A DNA stretch of 10,006 bases from Deltaproteobacteria bacterium (GTDB lineage Bacteria; JAEEML01): the NCBI GenBank assembly GCA_016283195.1, contig JAEEML010000096.1, forward strand, positions 1-10,006. The letters run 5' to 3'. The notes beneath the pieces are model-generated. The model was not told the origin of the DNA. It made no database searches and worked only from the letters and a program-made list of their open reading frames with translations. Positions 1-5,850 of the stretch are shown in pieces. The first letter of the stretch is position 1, and each line of letters starts with the position of its first letter. The position numbers were made by a program, and so were the translations under genes.

Positions 1-362
1 AATGGGTGTCCTACGGTAATTTCACCAACGAAAGCACAAAAAACAGCGTTTTCTTGTTCTTGAATGGTTATAACGATAATATAATTTACACTTGTAACCA
101 ATGGGACTACTGTGATTCTGTTTCTGTAGAAGTCGTGCAGAGTGCAATTGCCTCGAATATGTCAGAAGACGAAAAACAGAAATGGATTAATGTCCTTTGC
201 AACTATGGCGATTACCAGCGCGCTAGTGGCTACGCCGACGGCATCGCCTTTGAAGTCAAAGTGAGTTTGCAGAGTGGCGAAGAGCCGAAGACATTTGTCG
301 CTAGTGCCAAGAGAGATGATTGGCACGAACCTACTTCTGAAGATTCTAACTTGCACAATTAA
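1..362 (+). CDS. Hypothetical protein, C-terminal part (5' end outside window)
   Basis: The reading frame is open to the left edge: the codon before the GTG at position 6 is TGG, with no in-frame stop. The GTG has no visible ribosome site, so this is most likely the last ~120 codons of a longer gene. The fragment is polar, with many N, S, D and E residues, three cysteines (in the motifs YTCNQ, DYCDS and VLCNY) and no membrane segment. The local pattern (W-D-Y, Y-G-D-Y, aromatic-rich strands) would suit a secreted or surface protein, but that is inference. I recognise no family. It ends with TAA, and a probable terminator follows about 65 bases downstream. It converges on the FISUMP operon. 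Confidence 0.6.
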   Translation, partial: WVSYGNFTNESTKNSVFLFLNGYNDNIIYTCNQWDYCDSVSVEVVQSAIASNMSEDEKQKWINVLCNYGDYQRASGYADGIAFEVKVSLQSGEEPKTFVASAKRDDWHEPTSEDSNLHN

Positions 363-428
363 AAAGGCGCAACCTAAAATCTCAAATTTCGCCACCCGTT
401 TTTAGAGTTCCATTTAAGCCGCTACTAT

Positions 429-463
429 AAACGCATCATAATATTATAAAAAGCGTTTTTTTT
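429..463 (+). terminator. Probable intrinsic terminator
   Basis: An inverted repeat AAACGC (429-434) / GCGTTT (453-458) runs into eight consecutive Ts (456-463). The 18-base loop itself contains a self-complementary ATAATATTAT, which could extend the fold. It lies downstream of the partial gene ending at 362. On the minus strand the stem is followed by only three Ts, so it should act mainly on plus-strand transcripts. No better terminator is visible for the minus-strand operon ending at 490. The long, AT-rich loop keeps confidence moderate. Confidence 0.5.
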
Positions 464-489
464 CATCCGGGATTATAATGGCACCCACT

Positions 490-1371
490 TTACTTAAGGC
501 AGCGCACGGAGATCATTAAATTTTTGTCGCAGCTCGTTATTTCCGCTCCGGCAGTATTTATTTTGTAACAATATGCGGCGCCTTCATTATTCTCATCAGG
601 AGAGTAAGACCAGAAATAGGTAAATTGCCCGAATACGCTATAGGTTCCGTTGGCTTCACAAGAGCCGGCCGGCAGAGCTGAAAAGCCATAAATATCGCTA
701 CCGCCCCAGCTGGTGGCGGCCAGTTTGTCAAAAGAGTCACTGCAGGTGCGGTTACAAATTTCATTTTCCAGCACTAGCCAATCTCTTTTTAGCGGCAGAT
801 GCCAGCCGTCAGGACAAAAATCAGCGGCGCTTGCTGTGTCAAAGTTATACAAAAGGCCATAAGTAAAGTCGTAATAATCTAAATTATTAACATGGCGATA
901 AGCATTATTGGTAGCTAGGCGATAATTTTCGGCCATCCACGTTTGGGTGCCGATCTGCACCGTTTTATATTTATGCCCCGCCGCATCGGTAACAAAACCT
1001 TCACCTTTGTTTAAAATTACACATTCCTTTTTATCGTTACAGTATCCGGTGCCGCACTGGGCATCAATACTACAGTTACTACCGGCAATATCGGTGTTGC
1101 TATCGGTATTGCTATCAAGAGTGTCTGTATTGTGCTGGCATACTTTGGCCAGGCAAGTGCTCTTTTTGGGGCAATCTTTATCACTCTCACAAAGCGGCGC
1201 ACATTCGCCATTAGCAAAATAAGAACTATTAATGCACTTATAACCGGCCAGACATTTGTAATTGACATCGCAAGGATAGAACCCCGAACGGCCATCATCA
1301 AAATTTAAGCAGCCGGAAATTATTAAAAGCGGTAAAAAAGTGCTTAAAAGTGCTAAGTTTATGGCTTTCAT
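490..1371 (-). CDS. Cysteine-rich lipoprotein with C-terminal FISUMP domain
   Basis: A 293-residue exported lipoprotein. Residues 1-20 form a hydrophobic signal peptide ending in a lipobox (I-S-G-C), with lipidated Cys21. Residues 34-78 hold eight cysteines (34, 40, 46, 57, 61, 67, 73, 78), followed by a D/S/N/T-rich linker (about 80-96) and four more cysteines (100, 106, 111, 117). Many are spaced C-x5-C. Residues 126-292 form one FISUMP domain (TIGR02145 type), with the hallmarks IGTQTWMAENYR, CPDGWHLPL, GFSALPAGS, YFWS and a terminal SVRCLK. FISUMP is known from surface proteins of Fibrobacter and relatives; its function is undefined. It is the second gene of an operon, 9 bases after the preceding stop, with a ribosome site overlapping that stop. 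Probable location is the outer membrane, surface or periplasm. Confidence 0.85.
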   Translation of the reverse strand: MKAINLALLSTFLPLLIISGCLNFDDGRSGFYPCDVNYKCLAGYKCINSSYFANGECAPLCESDKDCPKKSTCLAKVCQHNTDTLDSNTDSNTDIAGSNCSIDAQCGTGYCNDKKECVILNKGEGFVTDAAGHKYKTVQIGTQTWMAENYRLATNNAYRHVNNLDYYDFTYGLLYNFDTASAADFCPDGWHLPLKRDWLVLENEICNRTCSDSFDKLAATSWGGSDIYGFSALPAGSCEANGTYSVFGQFTYFWSYSPDENNEGAAYCYKINTAGAEITSCDKNLMISVRCLK

Positions 1372-1377
1372 CTTTTT

Positions 1378-1383
1378 CTCCTA
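1378..1383 (-). promoter_or_regulatory. Ribosome binding site overlapping upstream stop codon
   Basis: On the minus strand the stop TAG of the upstream gene (1381-1383) is the first half of TAGGAG, followed by A-rich spacing and the ATG at 1369-1371. Ribosomes ending the upstream gene would sit on the initiation site of the lipoprotein gene, which suggests translational coupling. Coupling itself is inference. Confidence 0.7.
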
Positions 1384-3027
1384 CCATTGGCCGCCGATTA
1401 AGAACATGGCTGTTTGTTCATCTATGGTCGGGGCAAAAGTAACAAACTTATTTTTATTATTTTTTTTGCTCTTGTGATATTTGGCGCCTAAAACTGCGGC
1501 TGTAATCACCGCTGCCCCGGCTATGCCAAATGAGACATAGCTGCCAATTTCCATAGCGCGCCCTTTTTGGGCCACATCAGCCAATTCCAGCTGGGATGGC
1601 ACATCCTTTAGCTCAAGGGTTCCCTTTCTAACAGAGTCGATATTCCCGGACATACGCTGGTTTGTTCGCGCTTTACCGGCTGCCAAGGCCATAAGTACCG
1701 CGCCGCTGATAATTCCGCCGCCGCCGCCGGCTACACCGGTTGCAACAGCTCCTATGAGATAGCGCTTATTACCAGTTTGGGGCTTTGGAGCGCTTTTAGT
1801 TTTAGCTTTTCCCTCTTTTTCTTCTGCTGCTTTTTTTCCTTTAGGGGGAATGGGGGCGGCTTTTTCCTGATTTGGCGCTGCTATATCGGTTTTAGCTACT
1901 GCCGGTGGTTCGGCCCTTTCTGCTTCTAGGGCATCTTTTATGCAGCGCACTGCCAAATAGCTCTCCATCTTGCCGCTATTTACGGTGACATTACTAATAT
2001 TCACATAGAGACCATAGGCCTGATTTTTGCCGCGCTCGCTAGCGGACCAGAAGTAGGCCTCGGTATCAAAAAAAGCACAGCCGTCTTTATCGCAGCTACC
2101 GGCCGGGAGGGCAGAAAAGCCGGAAAGATCTTTGCCTTTTTCCCACCTCTTGTGCCTTAGGTTATCGGAACCTTTTTCGCCTTTGCCCACTTGGATTAGC
2201 AGGCGGTCGAAATCCACTTTGCTCGGCAAGTGCCACCCGGCCGGGCAGACTTTTTGCGCCGCGCTCCAATTATATAATATGCCGTATTCATTCGGTTTAT
2301 TGGTGGCTTTATAATCTATGTCATCGCTGATGTATTTCATGTTTTCGGCCAGCCAAATCCGGCCGCCGATTTGGGCTGTTCTATAGGTATTGCCATCTCG
2401 CGGGTCATTAAAGGTGGACTGTTTATTGCTCCCGGCGGTATCTTTTACGCAGCGCACGGAAAGAGCATCGGTTATTTGATTATGGCAATGTTGAGCCGAA
2501 ACTTTGTCATAATTTAAAAACATGGCATAGGCATTAGCTCCTTCGGCATCGCATTCTGTTGCCGACCAGAAATAGGCGCTCTGGCCAAATTCAAAATAGC
2601 TGCCTTGGCTATAAGTGCCGGCCGGCAGAGCGGAAAAGCCGGAACCGTTTTGGCCCTCTTTAAAGGCGCTGTCTCTAAGCGCAGCTGAGCCTTCCGCTCC
2701 TTCGCCCACCTGGATTAAAAGGCGCCCCAGTTCCACTCTGCTGGGCAGATGCCAGCCAATGGGACAGACTTTTTGCGCATCGGCCCAGCTGTAGAGGCAG
2801 CCATAATTCTTTACTGAGCTGCCATGCTTGCTGTCGGTCTTGCAACTAATTTCATCGGCAATGTATTTCATATTTTCGGCCATCCAGGTTTCTCGGCCGA
2901 TTTTGACTGTTTTATAAGTCGTGCCGTCACGGTCATCGGTGAATGAGCCCTGCTCTTGGCCAAAAGCAGGAAAAGTGAAAAATAAAGCCAGAGAAAAAAG
3001 CGCTATTTTAAGCGGACGGCCTTTCAT
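1381..3027 (-). CDS. Exported protein with two tandem FISUMP domains and C-terminal membrane hairpin
   Basis: A 548-residue protein when started at the ATG at 3027. That start has a GAGGAG ribosome site 5 bases upstream and gives a standard signal peptide (KGR, hydrophobic core, probable cleavage after AFG near residue 23). The frame stays open upstream to a TTG at 3213, but that extension lacks export features. FISUMP domain 1 spans about 28-195 (WMAENMKY, CPIGWHLPS, GFSALPAG, FWSATE, SVRCVKD). FISUMP domain 2 spans about 205-365 (WLAENMKY, CPAGWHLPS, GFSALPAGS, FWSASE, AVRCIKD). A P/A/K/E-rich linker (366-420) leads to hydrophobic segments at about 423-450, with a run of five glycines, and 494-515. 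Between them is a charged stretch, and a K/N-rich tail ends in FLIGGQW. The paired helices with a short aromatic-ended tail resemble C-terminal regions of some deltaproteobacterial PEGA-type proteins (inference). First gene of an operon with the FISUMP lipoprotein. Confidence 0.85.
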   Translation of the reverse strand: MKGRPLKIALFSLALFFTFPAFGQEQGSFTDDRDGTTYKTVKIGRETWMAENMKYIADEISCKTDSKHGSSVKNYGCLYSWADAQKVCPIGWHLPSRVELGRLLIQVGEGAEGSAALRDSAFKEGQNGSGFSALPAGTYSQGSYFEFGQSAYFWSATECDAEGANAYAMFLNYDKVSAQHCHNQITDALSVRCVKDTAGSNKQSTFNDPRDGNTYRTAQIGGRIWLAENMKYISDDIDYKATNKPNEYGILYNWSAAQKVCPAGWHLPSKVDFDRLLIQVGKGEKGSDNLRHKRWEKGKDLSGFSALPAGSCDKDGCAFFDTEAYFWSASERGKNQAYGLYVNISNVTVNSGKMESYLAVRCIKDALEAERAEPPAVAKTDIAAPNQEKAAPIPPKGKKAAEEKEGKAKTKSAPKPQTGNKRYLIGAVATGVAGGGGGIISGAVLMALAAGKARTNQRMSGNIDSVRKGTLELKDVPSQLELADVAQKGRAMEIGSYVSFGIAGAAVITAAVLGAKYHKSKKNNKNKFVTFAPTIDEQTAMFLIGGQW

Positions 3028-3032
3028 AAAAA

Positions 3033-3039
3033 CTCCTCT
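3033..3039 (-). promoter_or_regulatory. Ribosome binding site deciding the start at 3027
   Basis: The minus strand reads AGAGGAG, then TTTTT, then ATG. This strong site fixes the start of the two-FISUMP gene at 3027 rather than at the upstream in-frame TTG (3213) or ATGs (3198, 3192), and a signal peptide begins exactly here. Confidence 0.75.
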
Positions 3040-3060
3040 TTTATTAATAAACTTGTGCGG

Positions 3061-3070
3061 CTTTGCAAAG
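3061..3070. promoter_or_regulatory. Perfect 10-base palindrome in the FISUMP operon leader
   Basis: CTTTGCAAAG is its own reverse complement and lies 34-43 bases upstream of the FISUMP start, just downstream of a candidate -10 box. It could be a small operator half or chance in an AT-rich leader. No regulator is encoded nearby to link it to. Confidence 0.2.
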
Positions 3071-3093
3071 TAAAACAGGCAAAACTGTGCGAA

Positions 3094-3099
3094 ATTATA
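3094..3099 (-). promoter_or_regulatory. Candidate -10 box of the FISUMP operon
   Basis: The minus strand carries a perfect TATAAT here, about 67 bases upstream of the 3027 start. The region where a -35 would lie (about 3116-3122) has no good TTGACA match, so this is a weak call. If it is the real promoter, transcription starts downstream of the pentanucleotide repeat, which would then lie upstream of the promoter. Confidence 0.3.
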
Positions 3100-3160
3100 T
3101 GATAAATTATGAATTTTAGATTGCTTGAAATTTAAGTATGTGTTAAAATTGAATAAAGCG

Positions 3161-3189
3161 ACTGAACTGAACTGAACTGAACTGAACTG
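3161..3189. repeat. Pentanucleotide tandem repeat (ACTGA x 5.8)
   Basis: Five perfect ACTGA units plus ACTG, read on the minus strand as CAGTT repeats. It lies 134-162 bases upstream of the 3027 start of the two-FISUMP gene. On the minus strand an ATG at 3192 directly precedes the array, with AAGGG 7 bases before that ATG. With the present copy number the frame from this ATG is open through the array and into the FISUMP gene. Perfect short repeats of non-triplet unit length are typical slippage sites. Depending on the true transcription start the array is promoter-proximal DNA, 5' leader, or coding. Confidence 0.9.
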
Positions 3190-3316
3190 CATATACATAC
3201 CCTTATAAGCCAAACAAAAGCTTAAAAAAAAATAGCATAGTTATATATAAGGAGCAAGAGGAAAAGCGGGCAGGCGTCCTGGGGGCTTTATTGTATAATT
3301 GTAGTGATTTTAAAGG

Positions 3317-5641
3317 TTAGCCTTTTTTCTTCTCTTTGAGAGCTTTTAGAACCTTCTCGGCGGTGAAGGGAGTAGAGCGGATGCGCACGCCGATGGCATC
3401 GTAAATGGCATTAGCAATAGCCGGGCAAGCGCCGTTGATGCCGATTTCGGAGACCGATTTGGCCCCATACGGCCCGGATTCTTCATAAGTCGGCACCATG
3501 ATGGTGGTCATTTTGGGCATATCGGCGGTGGAGAAGATTTTGTAATTATCAAAACCATCGTTTACCATGCGGCCGTTTTTATCAAAGAGGTATTCCTCGG
3601 TAAGGGCATAAGACATACCGTTCATCACGGCGCCTTCCACCTGGCCCTCAGCCAGTGTGGGGTTAATGGCTGTGCCGCAATCGGTGGCCGCCACATAGTG
3701 CAACACTTTTACTTCGCCGGTTTCGGTATCTACTTCCACCTCGGCAAAGTGGGCAGCAAAGGGGGGCGGGCTCTTGTGGGAGATGGCCGAAGCGATAGTG
3801 CCGATTTGGTGCTGATTATTGCTGTAAAGAGCATTGTTGCAAATATCGCTATAAGTTTTAAAGCGGCTCTCATCATCCCGCACAAAGGCTTTGGAATCTT
3901 CCAGCTCAATGTCATCTATAGAGACGCCCAGCATTTCGGCGGCTACCTCTTTAATCTGGCGGGCTACCTCAGTAGCGGCGCGGCGGGAAGCTTCGCCGGA
4001 GAGATAAGTGGTGGAAGAAGCATAAGCGCCAACATCAAAAGGCGTCATATCGGTATCGGAAGAATAAACAATAATATCCTCGGCTTTGCAGCAGAGGGCT
4101 TCGGCCGCTGTCTGGGCCAGCATGGTATCGGATCCGGTGCCGAGGTCGGTAGCGCCGGCCAAAAGGTTAAAGGAGCCGTCTTCGTTCATCTTGATGGAAA
4201 CAGAGGCCATATCCACTTCGGGAATTGATGAGCCCTGCATGAGGGCAGCCATACCGACGCCGCGCACTTTGGTGCCATTGGTAATGTGCTTGCGCCAGAT
4301 ATCTTTCCAGCCGATGGCCTCGGCTCCCTGACGGATGCAGCGCTCCAGGCCGTTGGAAGTAACTTTTTGCTCCACACCGGCTTTGCCTTCGCCGAGAGCG
4401 GCAAAGACCGGCGAGCCTTCGTTTTCTCTGATGGCATTTTTAAGACGGAACTCAATGGGATCCATGTTTAAAATTTCGGCCAGCTCGTCCATTTGCATTT
4501 CCTGAGCAAAGCTGGACTGGGTGGCGCCGTAGCCGCGGTAAGCGCCGGCAACGGGCATATTGGTATAAACGGTCTCGCAGTGGAATTCCACGGCATCGGC
4601 TCTATAGAGCGGCAGCACCTTGGAGCCGCAGTTCATGGCCACAGTGAGCGCATGGGAGCCATAAGCACCGGTATTGGAAAGAACTTCCATCTTGGTGGCA
4701 GTGAGGCTGCCATCGGGGCGGGCGCCATTGCTCATCTTAACAATTTGCGGGTGGCGGGTGCGGGAGATAAATTCCTCAGCGCGGGTAAGCTCCATTAAAA
4801 CCGGCTGTTTGCAGGCGAGAACCAAAGCGCCGACCAAGGGCTCATAGAGCACCTCCTGCTTGGTGCCAAAGCCGCCGCCAACGCGGGCTTTAATAATGCG
4901 GATTTGCTTCACGGGAATGCCCAGAGCGCGGGCGGTGATGCGCCGGGCGTGGAAGGGCACCTGGGTAGAAGTGACAATCACCAGGCGGCCCCGTTCATCC
5001 AGGTAGCCCATGGAAACATGGGGCTCAATGGGGCAGTGCTGGCCGTAGTGGGTCTCGTATTCGTGAGAAATCATAACCGGTGATTCGGCGAGGAGTTTAT
5101 CCACTTCGCCCATGGTGGCACCGGCTTCGGAGGCCACATTTTGTTCCGGCTTAAAGCCGATGGGGAAGAGCTCGTGGGCCTCCGGTTCGTCATGAATAAC
5201 GGGGCCGCCTTTGGCTTTTCTTATATCGAGCACGGCCGGGAGCACATCATACTCAACTTTGATGGCTTTAATGGCTTCTTTGGCAATAGCGGCGTTATCA
5301 GCGGCGACGGCAGCCACCCAGTCGCCAACATAGCGCATTTTTTTATCGAGAATAAAGGTGTCATATGGTGAAGGCTCCGGGTAACCCTGGCCGCCGGTGG
5401 TATAGACATTTCTCGGCACATTTTTATAAGTGAGCACCGCATGAACACCAGGCATGGCTTCTGCTTCGCTGGTGTCGATAGAAGTAATAATGGCGTGGGC
5501 GTGCGGGCTATGCAAAATAGCGCCCACTAGGGGAGCCTTAGGCATAGGCCAGTCGGCCACATAGACAGCTTGCCCGGCGGCCATGGAAAGGCCGTCGATT
5601 TTGTTCACGGAAGTTCCTACCACTTTGAAATTTCGATCCAT
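3317..5641 (-). CDS. xdhA: Xanthine dehydrogenase family molybdopterin-binding (large) subunit
   Basis: A 774-residue cytoplasmic protein of normal length for separate molybdenum-cofactor subunits of the xanthine dehydrogenase/aldehyde oxidase family; E. coli XdhA is similar. The N-terminal domain (about 1-160) precedes the cofactor-binding region. Visible motifs are VGGGFGTKQE (about 254-263), AYRGYGATQ (367-375), GATDLGTGSDT (496-506), DCGTAINP (654-661) and GAKSVSEIG (726-734), which carries the likely catalytic Glu732. These enzymes hydroxylate purines, aldehydes or N-heterocycles. The arginine that helps fix xanthine in the bovine enzyme has no obvious counterpart here, so the substrate is open and the symbol is by family only. 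The start at 5641 is preferred because AGGAG lies 7 bases upstream; the ATG at 5647 would be only 1 base from it. No FAD or 2Fe-2S subunit gene is adjacent. The gene appears more GC-rich than its FISUMP neighbours. Confidence 0.88.
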   Translation of the reverse strand: MDRNFKVVGTSVNKIDGLSMAAGQAVYVADWPMPKAPLVGAILHSPHAHAIITSIDTSEAEAMPGVHAVLTYKNVPRNVYTTGGQGYPEPSPYDTFILDKKMRYVGDWVAAVAADNAAIAKEAIKAIKVEYDVLPAVLDIRKAKGGPVIHDEPEAHELFPIGFKPEQNVASEAGATMGEVDKLLAESPVMISHEYETHYGQHCPIEPHVSMGYLDERGRLVIVTSTQVPFHARRITARALGIPVKQIRIIKARVGGGFGTKQEVLYEPLVGALVLACKQPVLMELTRAEEFISRTRHPQIVKMSNGARPDGSLTATKMEVLSNTGAYGSHALTVAMNCGSKVLPLYRADAVEFHCETVYTNMPVAGAYRGYGATQSSFAQEMQMDELAEILNMDPIEFRLKNAIRENEGSPVFAALGEGKAGVEQKVTSNGLERCIRQGAEAIGWKDIWRKHITNGTKVRGVGMAALMQGSSIPEVDMASVSIKMNEDGSFNLLAGATDLGTGSDTMLAQTAAEALCCKAEDIIVYSSDTDMTPFDVGAYASSTTYLSGEASRRAATEVARQIKEVAAEMLGVSIDDIELEDSKAFVRDDESRFKTYSDICNNALYSNNQHQIGTIASAISHKSPPPFAAHFAEVEVDTETGEVKVLHYVAATDCGTAINPTLAEGQVEGAVMNGMSYALTEEYLFDKNGRMVNDGFDNYKIFSTADMPKMTTIMVPTYEESGPYGAKSVSEIGINGACPAIANAIYDAIGVRIRSTPFTAEKVLKALKEKKKG

Positions 5642-5655
5642 GCGCATACTCCTAC

Positions 5656-5681
5656 AGGATGGTTTTTAAAACAAACCTCCT
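5656..5681 (-). promoter_or_regulatory. Possible leader stem-loop holding an extra Shine-Dalgarno sequence
   Basis: The minus-strand leader of the xdhA-like gene contains a perfect AAGGAGG (5676-5682) about 35 bases before the start, with no start codon at a suitable distance. AGGA-GGTTT from it can pair with AAACC-A-TCCT (one bulged A, 7-base loop). The start-proximal AGGAG stays outside the stem. It may be a translational control element or a non-functional coincidence. Confidence 0.3.
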
Positions 5682-5754
5682 TATCTTTAGCCGAATAAGA
5701 AAGAAATTGGTAGGGCAATTTTGTCTATATTTGCAGATTTTGTAATGTGTCATT

Positions 5755-5784
5755 ATGTACCCTCAAATTGTTGGTAATTGACAA
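5755..5784 (-). promoter_or_regulatory. Candidate promoter of the xdhA-like gene
   Basis: On the minus strand TTGTCA (5779-5784) is followed after 18 bases by TACATA (5755-5760). Its -35 overlaps the -35 of the divergent plus-strand promoter because TTGACAA reads TTGTCAA in reverse. The -10 is poor, so this is tentative. Confidence 0.3.
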
Positions 5785-5807
5785 CCGCCCGCCGGGCGCG
5801 GCATAAT
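5778..5807 (+). promoter_or_regulatory. Sigma70-type promoter of the large lipoprotein gene
   Basis: A perfect -35 TTGACA (5778-5783), an 18-base spacer and a -10 CATAAT (5802-5807, five of six matches). The predicted transcription start is near 5814, giving a leader of about 37 bases that ends in a strong AAGGAGG (5840-5846) before the ATG at 5851. The spacer is very GC-rich and contains an inverted repeat. Confidence 0.65.
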
Positions 5808-5828
5808 ACGCCCGCCTGTTATGGGCGT
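5786..5828. repeat. Two CGCCC/GGGCG inverted repeats around the promoter
   Basis: The first is CGCCC-GCC-GGGCG (5786-5798) in the spacer between -35 and -10. The second is ACGCCC-9 bases-GGGCGT (5808-5828), spanning the predicted transcription start. Their centres are about 26 bases apart, so the same half-site occurs four times in 43 bases. They could be repressor operators on the same face of the helix or, for the second, a short transcript hairpin. Confidence 0.4.
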
Positions 5829-5850
5829 TAACTGTTTTTAAGGAGGAAAC

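Noticed and set aside
3028-3213. N-terminal extension of the two-FISUMP protein to a TTG at 3213 (610 residues)
   Set aside because: The extension is low-complexity, partly encoded by the tandem repeat, and would bury a good signal peptide. The ATG at 3027 has a strong ribosome site. The extension is kept only as part of the phase-variation finding.
3240-3316. Possible terminator for the xdhA-like gene
   Set aside because: Only a 4-base stem (CAGG/CCTG) is visible on the minus strand, with no adjacent U-tract. I see no convincing terminator or other element in this stretch.
3698-4228. Plus-strand ORF of 176 codons opposite the xdhA-like gene
   Set aside because: It lies fully inside a well-supported gene in antisense. 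Its glycine/alanine-rich translation has no recognisable motif, and it has no ribosome site I can support.
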